64,000 nt of DNA from Gemmatimonadota bacterium (GTDB lineage Bacteria > JAAXHH01): contig VXRC01000038.1 in NCBI GenBank assembly GCA_009838645.1, forward strand, positions 109,205 through 173,204, in the 5' to 3' direction. Within the stretch, counting starts at the first letter, position 1, and each line of letters begins with the position of its first letter. Made by a program: the position numbers and the translations under genes. Positions 46,817 through 55,896 of the stretch are shown piece by piece. Below the pieces are notes generated by a model that ran no database searches, was not told where the DNA came from, and worked only from the letters and a program-made list of their open reading frames with translations.

Positions 46817-48004
46817 CTAACGCATGACTCCCAGCATGTCGATCACGATGCCGCAATAGGCCCGTGCGACACGTAGAGTGGACTCGATACTGACGAATTC
46901 GTTGGCCTGGCAGGTGTTTCCCCCTTCGGGGCCGTACACCAGCGTCGGGATGCACCCGGTCACGGCAAAGTGGTTCGTGTCGGCCACACTCCTTGCCAGG
47001 GCATATCGCACCGGCCGACCGAGCTGCTCCTCGACCCGCTTCCGGGTGGACTGGACGAACTTCGACCCGGGATCCACGATGTAAGGCGCCGGCGCGGGCG
47101 TGGGACGGTCGTCCCACGTGACGCGCCACTCGGACGCGATCGACAGAGACCGGATCAGCGCCTCGACGTCCTCCGCGGCCTCGTTGATCGACTGTCCGGG
47201 CAGGATATGCCGGTCGAGGACGACCTGCGCGTGTTCCGGTACAAGGATGATGTTCCTTCCCCCGCTGATTTCGATGACGCAGATTGTACCGCCAAGTTCG
47301 AACTCCTCGTTCCAGCCCAGTTCGATCCGGTCCAGGGCCGTGATGATCTTCGCGGCGTCATGAACGGCGTTGACGCCTTCTCCCGTGTACGCGGCGTGGG
47401 CCGTCCTACCCGCCAGGTCGATCTTGATCACGTGCCGGCCCCGCGAACCGATGCGCAGACGCCCCGGTGGCGTCGGTTCGGGTATAAGGCAGCCTTCGCA
47501 CCCCTCGAGCAGCCCGCTGTCGATCAGGGCGTGGGCGCCCCGGGACCAGTTCTCCTCGTCGGTGGTGGCGGAGACGATCAGGTCGCCGGCCAGTTCAGTC
47601 CCGGACCGGACGATGGCCTCCACCGCGACGAGCACGGCCGCCGCACCCGCCTTCATGTCGTGTGCGCCGAGCCCGTACATGCATCCGTCTTTGACCACGG
47701 GCGACCACGGGTCCGTTTCCCAACCGTCGCACGCGTCGAAGGTGTCCTGGTGGAAATTGAGCATGAACGCGCGGCCGTTCCCTCGGCCGTTCCCTCGACC
47801 GGGAATCCGCACGGCCAGGGTGTCGCCCGAATCCTCCACCGGAATCCGGTGAATCCCGGCAAGACCGATCTCGCCGAAACACCCCTGGAGCATGTCGCCC
47901 AGTGCCCGTTCGTTTCCCGTGACCGACGGAATGGCGACCAACTCTTCGATCAGCTCGGTGATTCGCCCGTGTGCGATAGACTTGGTGATGGCTTCCAGGG
48001 TCAT
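46817..48004 (-). CDS. M20-family deacylase (ArgE/DapE type)
   Basis: A 395-residue zinc amidohydrolase. ATG at 48004 is chosen; ATG at 48067 and the 48094 start are open alternatives. Metal and catalytic residues: His in LNFHQDTFDA, Asp in LGAHDMKAG, the Glu pair in TTDEENWSRGA and His in TNHFAV. The substrate is probably an N-acyl amino acid (acetylornithine or succinyl-diaminopimelate are the known options). A 12-base repeat (47772-47795) encodes GRGNGRGNGR in a surface loop. Confidence 0.88.
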   Translation of the reverse strand: MTLEAITKSIAHGRITELIEELVAIPSVTGNERALGDMLQGCFGEIGLAGIHRIPVEDSGDTLAVRIPGRGNGRGNGRAFMLNFHQDTFDACDGWETDPWSPVVKDGCMYGLGAHDMKAGAAAVLVAVEAIVRSGTELAGDLIVSATTDEENWSRGAHALIDSGLLEGCEGCLIPEPTPPGRLRIGSRGRHVIKIDLAGRTAHAAYTGEGVNAVHDAAKIITALDRIELGWNEEFELGGTICVIEISGGRNIILVPEHAQVVLDRHILPGQSINEAAEDVEALIRSLSIASEWRVTWDDRPTPAPAPYIVDPGSKFVQSTRKRVEEQLGRPVRYALARSVADTNHFAVTGCIPTLVYGPEGGNTCQANEFVSIESTLRVARAYCGIVIDMLGVMR

Positions 48005-48104
48005 GTGTCCGGCCGTTTCGGTACGCGCTACGAGGCCCGTATACACCTGTCCTCCGCTCCTTCTCATGATACAACGTAAATCCCTGGCAGACAAGAGAAT
48101 TATC

Positions 48105-48133
48105 TTGACATACAGGGCCGTGGGCGTTAGTTA
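48105..48133 (+). promoter_or_regulatory. Possible lpdA promoter
   Basis: A perfect TTGACA (48105-48110) lies 75 bases before the lpdA ATG. With a 17-base spacer the -10 would be TAGTTA (48128-48133); a better-looking TTATAC at 48131 gives a 20-base spacer. The -35 is convincing, the -10 is not. Confidence 0.35.
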
Positions 48134-48184
48134 TACCAGCGCTTCAGGGACAGTTGGGATTCATTCATTTTACCGGAGTCAGAC

Positions 48185-49579
48185 ATGGCATCAGAGATCT
48201 ACGACGTGGCAGTGGTCGGCGGCGGCCCCGGGGGCTACGTTTCGGCGATACGGGCGGCCCAGCTGGGCTTGAAATCGGTGGTGATCGAGAAGGACAAGCC
48301 CGGCGGCGTGTGCCTGAACTGGGGGTGTATACCCACCAAGGCGCTGTTGAAGAACGCCGAGCTCGTACTGACCCTGCGCCACGCCGAAGATTACGGCATT
48401 TCCTGCGACAACCTGCAATTCGACATGGGCAAGGCCGTGCAGCGCAGCCGCAAGGCCGCCGACACACTGGCCAGCGGCATCAAGTTCCTCCTCAAGAAGA
48501 ACAAAGTGGATCTCGTCAGCGGCCGCGGCCGCCTGGCTTCGGACACTTCCGTCGACGTGACGAACGGCAAGGGTGAGACGCAGACCGTTAACGCCCGTTC
48601 GATCGTCCTGGCGACGGGTTCGCGCTCCAAGGAGATCCCGGCCGTCCCGGTGGACGGAAATCGGATCATCACCAGTACCGAGGCCATGCTGATCGAAGAG
48701 CCGCCCGGGTCGATGACCATCATCGGCGGCGGTGCGATCGGCGTGGAATTCGCCTACTATTACGCGGCCTACGGAACCGAGGTCACCATCGTCGAGATGC
48801 TGCCTCACCTGCTGCCCCTGGAAGACGAAGAGATCAGCGAAACGCTGGAAAAGAGCTTCGCGAAACTGGGCATCGGGATCAAGACAGGGGCACGTGTCGA
48901 TTCGGCCGAATCGGGTTCGGGCGGCACCTCGGTGACTGTAACCGTCGACGGGAAAGAAGAGACGCTGAAAGCCGACGTCACGCTCCTGGCCATCGGCCGC
49001 GACGCGAACGTCGAGGATATCGGGCTCGAAGAAGTCGGCGTCGAGACCGACCGGGGCTACATCAGGGTGGATGACGAGTGCCGGACGACGGTGTCCGGCG
49101 TGTACGCCATCGGCGACGTCACGGGTCCGCCCCTCCTCGCCCACAAGGCGTCCGCGGAAGGGATCAACCTGGTGGAGCGGCTCGCGGGCCATCCATCGGC
49201 GCTCATCGATCGCGAGAACATCCCCGCGTGCACCTATTGCCAGCCCCAGGTCGCCAGCGTCGGCCTGACCGAGGCGCAGGCCGCCGCGGAACGCGAAATC
49301 CAGGTTTTCAGAATGCCCTATCGCTCCAGCGGCAAAGCCGTGGCCGCCGGCCAGACGGACGGCATGGTCAAGCTGATCGCGGACGCGAAATACGGCGAGA
49401 TCCTCGGCGCGCACATCATCGGGGCGGACGCCACCGAACTGATCGCGGAGATCTGCACCGCGCGCACGCTGGAATCGACCACCCGGGAACTCCACAAGAC
49501 CATTCACGCCCACCCCACGCTGTCGGAACTGGTCATGGAAGCCGCCGCCGGGATGGAAGGCGCGGCGATCCACATCTAG
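48185..49579 (+). CDS. lpdA: Dihydrolipoamide dehydrogenase
   Basis: A 464-residue flavoprotein disulfide reductase (E3). FAD motif VVGGGPGGYVSA at the N-terminus, redox disulfide CLNWGCIPTK (about 43-52), NAD motif IIGGGAIGVEFA near 178, YAIGDVTG near 309, and the C-terminal His-Glu pair HPTLSE. It reoxidises lipoamide in 2-oxoacid dehydrogenase or glycine cleavage complexes. No E1/E2 or glycine-cleavage gene is in the window, so its complex is unknown. Confidence 0.96.
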   Translation: MASEIYDVAVVGGGPGGYVSAIRAAQLGLKSVVIEKDKPGGVCLNWGCIPTKALLKNAELVLTLRHAEDYGISCDNLQFDMGKAVQRSRKAADTLASGIKFLLKKNKVDLVSGRGRLASDTSVDVTNGKGETQTVNARSIVLATGSRSKEIPAVPVDGNRIITSTEAMLIEEPPGSMTIIGGGAIGVEFAYYYAAYGTEVTIVEMLPHLLPLEDEEISETLEKSFAKLGIGIKTGARVDSAESGSGGTSVTVTVDGKEETLKADVTLLAIGRDANVEDIGLEEVGVETDRGYIRVDDECRTTVSGVYAIGDVTGPPLLAHKASAEGINLVERLAGHPSALIDRENIPACTYCQPQVASVGLTEAQAAAEREIQVFRMPYRSSGKAVAAGQTDGMVKLIADAKYGEILGAHIIGADATELIAEICTARTLESTTRELHKTIHAHPTLSELVMEAAAGMEGAAIHI

Positions 49580-49589
49580 GGCTGCCCGC

Positions 49590-52088
49590 ATGCCTTGCTC
49601 GGCCCGCTTTTGCCACGCCGCCTTCGTCCTCATCGCCGGGACTGTGGTCCTGGGTTGCGATGCCGGACCCGGACCTCCCTTAAACAGGCTGTCCGGAGAA
49701 ACCAGTCTCTATCTGCGCGCCCACGCCCGGAATCCGGTGGATTGGCATCCCTGGGACGCGGAGGCGATCGAACGCGCCCGCGGGGAGGGGAAACCCATCT
49801 TCCTGTCCGTCGGTTACGCGACCTGCTACTGGTGCCACGTCATGGAGCGCGAGGTGTTCTCCGACCCCGACATCGCCGCGGTCATGAACGCCCATTTCAT
49901 AAACATCAAGGTAGACCGGGAAGAACGGCCGGATATAGACGAGATCTACATGACGGCCACCCAGCTCATCACGGGCGGCGGCGGCTGGCCCAATTCGGTG
50001 TTCCTCACGCCGGACCTCGAGCCGTTTTTCGCCGGTACCTATTTCCCGCCGGAAGATCTCCCCGGCCGGCCAGGTTTCCCCCGCATACTGAACCTGTTGA
50101 GGGAGGCCTGGGAGACCCGCAGGGACGACCTGGTCGAACAGGCGGGCCGGGTGGCCGAAGCAATCCGCTCGTTTCAGCGCGACCAGGTCGCGGCCGACGG
50201 GACGGCGGAACCGGATGACGCCATCCTGTCCGGCGCCCGGTCCCATCTGAAGACGCGTTACGACGCCGTAAACGGCGGATTCGGCCCCGCGCCCAAGTTC
50301 CCGGCGCCCCTGCGTATCGAACTCGCGCTGAAGGAATACAAACGCACCGGCGACGGGTCCCTGCTGTCCATGGCCACCCACACCCTGGACGTCATGATGC
50401 AGGGCGGCCTCTACGACCACGTGGGCGGTGGATTTCACCGGTACGCCACGGATTCCGCCTGGCGCATCCCCCATTTCGAGAAGATGCTGTACAACCAGGC
50501 GGATCTCGCCCGGGTCTACTTGCTGGCCTTTGCCATGACCGGCGACGTCGCCTACCGGGCGGTCGCCGAAGACGTGCTCGCCTTCGTCCAGAGGGAGATG
50601 CGGTCCGTCGACGGTGCTTTCCACGCATCGGTGGATTCCGAGACCGACGCTGTGGAGGGCCGGTACTACCTCTGGACCGAGGCGGAGATCAGGGAGACGC
50701 TCGGCGCGGACGCCGACGTGTTTCTGGGTAGGTATGGACTGGTGCCGATGCCCGGGGTGGCCGCCACCCGTACGACGGGCGTCACGGGCAGGACGGCTGA
50801 CGGAAGTGCGGCAGACGGAAGTGCTGCTGCCGAAGACGCGTCGGAGGGCGTCGCAGACGTTCCCGCCGGATCCGGCGTCCTGTACGTCCGGGAGGAAGCG
50901 GACCCGACCGGACCTTTCGCCGGCCTGGAATCCGTGCGCGAAGTGCTGCGGTCGGCGCGGTCGAAGCGCAAGCGTCCCGTGGTGGACCCAAAGGTGATCG
51001 TGGCCTGGAACGGCCAGATGATCGACGCCTTCGCCTACGCGGGGCTTGTGACCGGAGACGGGCGGTACATCGAAACGGCCGCGCGGGCAGCGGACTTCAT
51101 GCTCGACCGGCTCTGGGACGACGAACTCGGCCTCTACCGGATCTATTCCGACGGTGCGGTTCGCAGACGCGCTTTCCAGGAGGATTATGCTTGCCTGATC
51201 GGAGGGTTGCTCAGTCTGTACGAGGCCAGTGCGGATTCCCGCTGGCTCGTCGCCGCCGAAACGCTCACAGCCCGGATGAACGAGCGTTTCTGGGATTCGG
51301 ATACCGGCGGGTATTACTTCGGGGAAGCCGAGAAATACCAGCTCCTGCGCGCGAGGAACGCCTTCGATGGGGCCCGGGCATCGGGGAACGGCGTGGCCGC
51401 ACGGGTGCTGCTTTCACTCGCGCGCCACACCGGCGATCCGCGGTACCGTGCACGGGCCGCCCGTCTTTTCGGCGCCTACGCCGCGTCGATGAAGGAGGTC
51501 CCCGGACAGTTCACCTCCATGATCCTTGCACTGCAGGATTTTCTGCACGGTGAAGAGGATGCTGTACGAACAGACGGCGGGTCCGGCGGACCCAATGCTG
51601 AGGTCGGCGGGCCACATGCCTCGGTCAGCGGTGCCGAGACGGAATTCGGCGGCAACGCGAAGGTCGAGGCCTACCTGAACGCCGTGCCGGGCCCGCGCGA
51701 CGGGGTGTTTGAAGCGACCGTTTCGATCCATATCGAGGACGGCTGGCACATTATCGGCGGCAAGACCGACGTACCGGGGCTGGTTCCCACGGCCCTGACG
51801 TTCAACGCGGATCTGCCCATCCGGACCGCCGCGGTCTCCTATCCACCGGCGGATACGTTACGGTTCGGCTTCACCGATGTTCCGGTGGAAGTGTACCAGG
51901 GGGAGATCCAGCTGAGCGCCCGAATCGAAGTGGAAGCCGAATCTCTCTCGGAGCCCGGATCTCTCGCGGAAGGCGGATCCCCCACGGAAGGCGTGCGACT
52001 GTACGCGACCCTGTACTACCAGGCCTGTAACGACGCCGTCTGCCTTGCGCCGGATGAGAAGGCCCTGTCCGTCCCGCTCGATCCGTGA
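49590..52088 (+). CDS. Lipoprotein fusing YyaL (DUF255 thioredoxin) with a DsbD alpha-like domain
   Basis: An 832-residue envelope protein. Signal peptide with lipobox VLGC (Cys23). Residues 32-190 are the DUF255 thioredoxin-like domain with CYWC at 79-82; 200-640 are the alpha/alpha-barrel of YyaL/SSP411 proteins. From about 690 the chain (VEAYLNAVPGP onward) resembles the N-terminal domain of DsbD, ending with Cys 812 and 817 (ACNDAVC). Ordinary YyaL proteins are cytoplasmic and lack the last part. The fusion suggests periplasmic thiol chemistry. Low-complexity inserts lie near 400-425 and 650-685. Confidence 0.85.
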   Translation: MPCSARFCHAAFVLIAGTVVLGCDAGPGPPLNRLSGETSLYLRAHARNPVDWHPWDAEAIERARGEGKPIFLSVGYATCYWCHVMEREVFSDPDIAAVMNAHFINIKVDREERPDIDEIYMTATQLITGGGGWPNSVFLTPDLEPFFAGTYFPPEDLPGRPGFPRILNLLREAWETRRDDLVEQAGRVAEAIRSFQRDQVAADGTAEPDDAILSGARSHLKTRYDAVNGGFGPAPKFPAPLRIELALKEYKRTGDGSLLSMATHTLDVMMQGGLYDHVGGGFHRYATDSAWRIPHFEKMLYNQADLARVYLLAFAMTGDVAYRAVAEDVLAFVQREMRSVDGAFHASVDSETDAVEGRYYLWTEAEIRETLGADADVFLGRYGLVPMPGVAATRTTGVTGRTADGSAADGSAAAEDASEGVADVPAGSGVLYVREEADPTGPFAGLESVREVLRSARSKRKRPVVDPKVIVAWNGQMIDAFAYAGLVTGDGRYIETAARAADFMLDRLWDDELGLYRIYSDGAVRRRAFQEDYACLIGGLLSLYEASADSRWLVAAETLTARMNERFWDSDTGGYYFGEAEKYQLLRARNAFDGARASGNGVAARVLLSLARHTGDPRYRARAARLFGAYAASMKEVPGQFTSMILALQDFLHGEEDAVRTDGGSGGPNAEVGGPHASVSGAETEFGGNAKVEAYLNAVPGPRDGVFEATVSIHIEDGWHIIGGKTDVPGLVPTALTFNADLPIRTAAVSYPPADTLRFGFTDVPVEVYQGEIQLSARIEVEAESLSEPGSLAEGGSPTEGVRLYATLYYQACNDAVCLAPDEKALSVPLDP

Positions 52089-52100
52089 GAGGCTCCGGGA

Positions 52101-52190
52101 GGACCAGAACCCGCCGCAGGCGCCGGTTGGACTGGAACCCTACACCCGGACCAGGTGGACCAGAACCCGCCGTCGGCGCCGCTTGGGACT
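52101..52190. repeat. Imperfect 33-bp direct repeat before the PcfJ-like gene
   Basis: A 33-34 base sequence beginning GGACCAGAACCCGCCG occurs at 52101-52133 and 52157-52190, 56 bases apart, with four or so differences. The 173-base gap between the YyaL fusion and the PcfJ-like gene holds nothing else I can name. Confidence 0.6.
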
Positions 52191-52261
52191 TGAAAGCAGT
52201 TGCCGAATACATCCGCAATGGTGTACAGTAACGGGAAGACCGGACTTTCACAGGATTCGCC

Positions 52262-53965
52262 ATGCCTGAGACCCATCTCGAGGCCGACCCGCGGCTGAGC
52301 GCACCCATGCGCCGGCATCTCCGTTCGCTTCACCTGGATACGGTGGAAGCCTACACGGCCTGGTGCCGTGAGAACGGATTCAACGTCCGGCTCAACAAGA
52401 CCCTGCCGCAGCGGCGTCGGGAACTGGCCTCGTCGCAAAAGACCACGAAACAGCACCGGATAAATTCGGAACTCGAGGCGCATATCACCGCCCTGGGTCT
52501 GGGTACGGTCGCGGAGTACCAGGCTTGGTGCCGGGCGCACGGCGCCGGGGACGGCCTGCAGAAGAGCAAGGCGCAACGCCGGCAGGAGGTCCGGTTGGGG
52601 CGGCAGGCGCGCAGCCGGGAGAAGGCCGACCGGTCGTCCGCCAGCCAGCACCGCAGGCGCCGGAAAGACCTGCTGAAGCGGATCGCCGCCGGCGAGGTCG
52701 ACGACCGGGAACTCACCAGTCCCGTGCTGCTCCGGGTGCGCCATCTCTTTCAGAACGCGCCGCTTGATCCGAAGGCCCGTTCCGCCTTCCTGACGCTCCT
52801 CCTCCACGTCGAAAGACAGGCCAGACTGTTCCATCTCAAGCCGGTGGTGCCCCAATACGGACCGCAGCCGGCCAACAATTTCGTGGACGGGCTGGCGTCG
52901 CTGGCCGCCTGGCACGGCCGCTGGATCCGAGAGGTCGAGTCATGGAAACCGGACAGTCACAACGGTCGGCGGCAGTTCGGCGCGCTGGCGCGACATCTCC
53001 TGGCCGAATACGACGTGCCCGCGTGCATGGACACGGCCTTTTTCGCGGGCATGGATTCCGAGGCGAAGACCCGGCAGGAATGGTTCGTTCATGTCGGTAC
53101 CGGACAGAACATCCGCAAGGCCAACATACCACTGCGCTACACCAAGCGCATGGCCCATGCGTATATCGTGTCCGCACCGGCCGGATACACGGTGGACGCA
53201 GCCCTTCGCTGGGCCCAGGTGATCGGGATGGGCGGCGACGACCTGCTGGCGGAGGCGGTCTGCGATTCGATGCTCGGGGAAAGGTTCGAGGACGGGCCGT
53301 TCTGGGAGACCGTGCTGCACTTCTTCGTGAACCATACCATGCTCGACGTGGCGCACGTGGGACCGATCGTCGACTACGTCCATCACCGGCGGACGGCCGC
53401 CCAGGAGCGAAGGGAGCCGGACGGAAGCGTTCGTCTCATCGATCCGCCCGAACCGGATTTCACCATGAAGGGCCGCACGCCCGAGTCCATGCTGCGGCGG
53501 GTGGACGCCTGGCACCGCGGGTTGAATCGATCCCAGCCCAGGAATCCCCGCCAGTGGGCATCCTGCGGGGTAGATGGTTACACGTGGGTGGACGAGGACG
53601 AAAGGGCGGGGGAGATCAGGACCTGGCGCATCGAAGAGATCTGCAACAGCCGGGACCTGGCTTACGAGGGCAAGCATATGAAGCACTGCGTGGCCTCGTA
53701 CCTGACCTCCTGCGCGAATGGGACCCGGTCCATCTGGTCCATGAAGGTCGAATACCTGGGGTCCGGAACGACCAGAAACGTGCTGACCATCGAACTGCTC
53801 AACAACAGGAAGTATATCCGTCAGGTGCGCGGTCGCAGCAACAGCCGGCCCACGGACGCCCATAGCGGCCGCGCGCAGGAAGGCTGGAACGTGCTGACCA
53901 TGTGGGCGGACCAGGAGGGCCTGACGCTTCCGGGCGCCAGGTCGCGGGCCATGCGCAGGATTTAG
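52262..53965 (+). CDS. PcfJ-like protein
   Basis: A 567-residue protein. The C-terminal region near residue 470 (GKHMKHCVASYL, then GTRSIWSMKV) matches the PcfJ-type domain named after a gene of the Enterococcus conjugative plasmid pCF10. The N-terminal 150 residues are basic with two similar helical units (LHLDTVEAYTAWCRENG and LGLGTVAEYQAWCRAHG), an internal duplication. The function of PcfJ homologues is unknown. There are no conjugation, integrase or plasmid genes nearby, so it looks like a resident chromosomal gene. Confidence 0.75.
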   Translation: MPETHLEADPRLSAPMRRHLRSLHLDTVEAYTAWCRENGFNVRLNKTLPQRRRELASSQKTTKQHRINSELEAHITALGLGTVAEYQAWCRAHGAGDGLQKSKAQRRQEVRLGRQARSREKADRSSASQHRRRRKDLLKRIAAGEVDDRELTSPVLLRVRHLFQNAPLDPKARSAFLTLLLHVERQARLFHLKPVVPQYGPQPANNFVDGLASLAAWHGRWIREVESWKPDSHNGRRQFGALARHLLAEYDVPACMDTAFFAGMDSEAKTRQEWFVHVGTGQNIRKANIPLRYTKRMAHAYIVSAPAGYTVDAALRWAQVIGMGGDDLLAEAVCDSMLGERFEDGPFWETVLHFFVNHTMLDVAHVGPIVDYVHHRRTAAQERREPDGSVRLIDPPEPDFTMKGRTPESMLRRVDAWHRGLNRSQPRNPRQWASCGVDGYTWVDEDERAGEIRTWRIEEICNSRDLAYEGKHMKHCVASYLTSCANGTRSIWSMKVEYLGSGTTRNVLTIELLNNRKYIRQVRGRSNSRPTDAHSGRAQEGWNVLTMWADQEGLTLPGARSRAMRRI

Positions 53966-53974
53966 CAAAAAGAA

Positions 53975-54025
53975 AGCGACGGCATTTGGGCGGCCGCATG
54001 GGAAGCGGCAAGGAATGCCGTCGCT
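53975..54025. other. Perfect 12-bp inverted repeat with nested stem
   Basis: AGCGACGGCATT (53975-53986) pairs perfectly with AATGCCGTCGCT (54014-54025), and a nested GCCGC/GCGGC pair lies within. On the minus strand it is followed by TTCTTTTTGC, as in an intrinsic terminator, yet both flanking genes are on the plus strand. The rest of the 275-base gap (to 54240) shows no gene. Confidence 0.6.
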
Positions 54026-54240
54026 GAAATGATTGGATATGCTCCCGCGAGGCGCCGGAGACATATCGAATCCTTGATCATTGGCGGGCAATCGATCGTG
54101 GCCGTGATGCAATCACTTGTTCGATGTCCGCCTGTACTACTGTACTACTCTATTGGACTCCGAAACGCCGAAAAAGATGCATTAAATCGGTCGTGCCATA
54201 CGTATACACGTTCCCGGCAAAACAGGACCCACCGCGAACG

Positions 54241-54687
54241 ATGCATATCGAAACGATTACCTTTCTCGCCGCGATTACGGGTTACGCCGGGTTGACCGCG
54301 AACATGGCACTGGTGGCCGCAGGCCGGCACCGGCCGTTACACATGACGCCGGTTGCGCTGATCGTCTTCGCCCACGTGCTGATGGTCTGGCACTACCGGT
54401 ATGAATGGGAGATCGCCCAGGCCACGAGAAACGGGTATGCTGGGTTCATCATATTCCATGCCGCGCTGTTCGGTATCCTGGCCGCCCCGCTGGCCGTGAA
54501 CCTGTGGTCAAAGCGGCTCGTGGCCTTCTCGTTCCTCGTCGCCGCCATGGGAGCCAGCGGCGCCGTAATGCGTTACGACGAAGTGGCCATATACCGTCTG
54601 CCTGTTTTCGCATTTGATCTCGTCGGTCTTTCCGCGCTGGCTTACTGGATATTCGGACGGTCCAGAATAAAGGGGACACAACGATGA
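54241..54687 (+). CDS. Hypothetical four-helix membrane protein
   Basis: A 148-residue integral membrane protein with about four helices (5-27, 37-53, 65-86, 96-140 as two). ATG at 54241 is preferred to the open frame from 54124, whose extra residues are polar noise. HYRYEWE between helices 2 and 3 is the only notable polar cluster. No family is recognised. Its stop overlaps the PhyH 2 start (ATGA at 54684), so the two are probably co-translated. Confidence 0.65.
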   Translation: MHIETITFLAAITGYAGLTANMALVAAGRHRPLHMTPVALIVFAHVLMVWHYRYEWEIAQATRNGYAGFIIFHAALFGILAAPLAVNLWSKRLVAFSFLVAAMGASGAVMRYDEVAIYRLPVFAFDLVGLSALAYWIFGRSRIKGTQR

Positions 54688-55568
54688 TGAGCCTGGCTGA
54701 ACAAAAGGCCTTTTTCGAGGAAGAGGGATACTTGATCGTCGAAGGCGTGCTGTCGGTAGACGAACTGGCCGCATGCCACGAGGAAATCGAACGCCTGCAC
54801 CGACTGTCGGCGGAACTCGAGTCCGCCGGCGATCCGGCATCCTCGCGTTTTCAGCGCGAGCCCTACGCGAAGGGCGCGAACCGGCCGGACGGTCTGCCCG
54901 TGCTGAGGAAAATCGAAAAAACGCGGGAGATCTCGACGTTCTTTCGCGATCTATCCGTTCATCCCGGGCTGCTCCGGGTAGTGGGTGGATTGCTCGGTCC
55001 CGACCTGCTGCTCTTCCGCAGCACCCTGATGCTCAAGCCGGCCTTTCACGGTTCTGCCCATGCGCCGCACCAGGATTCGGCCTACTGGCCCATCGAACCG
55101 CCCGCGCTCGTGACCGTCAGCATTGCCCTGAACGACGCCACGACCGAGAACGGCTGTTTCAAAGTCATCCCGCGCAGCCACACCTGGGGGTTGAGAGACT
55201 GGGGTCTTATCGCCCAGGCACAGGATGCGGAAACCGCGCACGAGCGCGACCTGCAGGATGCCCGTCAGATCGAGGTGCCGCTGAAGGCCGGCAGCGCGCT
55301 CTTTTTCCACAGTCTAATGGTGCACGGGTCCGGTCCCAACCGGTCCTCCCAACCACGCAATACGGCGCTATACGCCTACTTTCCGCCCCATGTCCGCTAC
55401 GTCCCCGGCAAAGGCGGCCCCAGGGAGAAAACCTATCCGGTGGCGTGCGGTCTGGATGGCAGGAAGACCTTCACGCTGGAGACCGCGGGTCAGCAGGTTC
55501 AGGCCGGACCGGGTGCATCTTCCCCTGTTGTAACAAAAAAAAATGAATTAAACTTCCGTTCGAAATAA
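54684..55568 (+). CDS. Phytanoyl-CoA dioxygenase (PhyH) family protein 2
   Basis: A 294-residue Fe(II)/2-oxoglutarate oxygenase. N-terminal FFEEEGYLIVEGVL, iron His-x-Asp in APHQDSAYWP, NGCFKVIPRSH, distal His in MVHGSGPNRS with the Arg of the co-substrate site close behind. It differs widely from PhyH 1 in the N-terminal half. The last dozen residues (VTKKNELNFRSK) are encoded by AT-rich DNA including nine As, unlike the body of the gene. Coupled to the preceding membrane protein. Confidence 0.9.
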   Translation: MMSLAEQKAFFEEEGYLIVEGVLSVDELAACHEEIERLHRLSAELESAGDPASSRFQREPYAKGANRPDGLPVLRKIEKTREISTFFRDLSVHPGLLRVVGGLLGPDLLLFRSTLMLKPAFHGSAHAPHQDSAYWPIEPPALVTVSIALNDATTENGCFKVIPRSHTWGLRDWGLIAQAQDAETAHERDLQDARQIEVPLKAGSALFFHSLMVHGSGPNRSSQPRNTALYAYFPPHVRYVPGKGGPREKTYPVACGLDGRKTFTLETAGQQVQAGPGASSPVVTKKNELNFRSK

Positions 55569-55605
55569 TAATAAACTATATAGTAACTATACATCCTGTT
55601 TAACG
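55530..55605. promoter_or_regulatory. AT-rich island after PhyH 2
   Basis: In this GC-rich window the bases from the A9 run (55535-55543) to about 55603 are strikingly AT-rich, with ATAATAATAA, the palindrome ACTATATAGT (55575-55584) and TATACAT. This looks like a promoter region for the coiled-coil micro-ORF and comB; I cannot fix a -35. Confidence 0.4.
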
Positions 55606-55689
55606 ATGGCATCCCGGCGTCCGCACCGGCTGACGTTCCCGCACGCACCCATTCCTGAGACCAGTCTGCACCGAATCGGGAGAGCATTC

Positions 55690-55869
55690 ATGCGAAACAC
55701 GGAAGTGCAAGAGACCAACGAGGTACTGAATGAACTGCGTGGCGAGCTGCACGAGGTGGTCATCCTGCTGTCGACGATCGCCAGGCACATCGACGACTTT
55801 CGTTACGAGACCCACAAGTTGAACCGGTATCTGCGCAACAACCCGCGCGAAGAACAGTCGAGCGCATAG
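55690..55869 (+). CDS. 59-residue coiled-coil micro-protein
   Basis: A short helical protein. ATG at 55690 has a GGGAGAG site ahead of it; ATG at 55606 would add 28 residues without helix character. The sequence has a heptad-like pattern (VLNELRGELHEVVILLSTIARHI, shown as LNELRGELHEV and VILLSTIARHI) and a charged end. It sits 27 bases before comB on the same strand. No known family. Confidence 0.5.
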   Translation: MRNTEVQETNEVLNELRGELHEVVILLSTIARHIDDFRYETHKLNRYLRNNPREEQSSA

Positions 55870-55896
55870 GCCGGCCAGCCTGACCGCGAGCTTTCG

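Noticed and set aside
52262..53965. Integrated conjugative element marked by the PcfJ-like gene
   Set aside because: No integrase, relaxase, coupling protein or att-like repeats are nearby and base composition matches the neighbours.
53966..54240. tRNA or small RNA gene in the gap
   Set aside because: No cloverleaf, T-loop or CCA end was found; only the 12-bp inverted repeat is clear.
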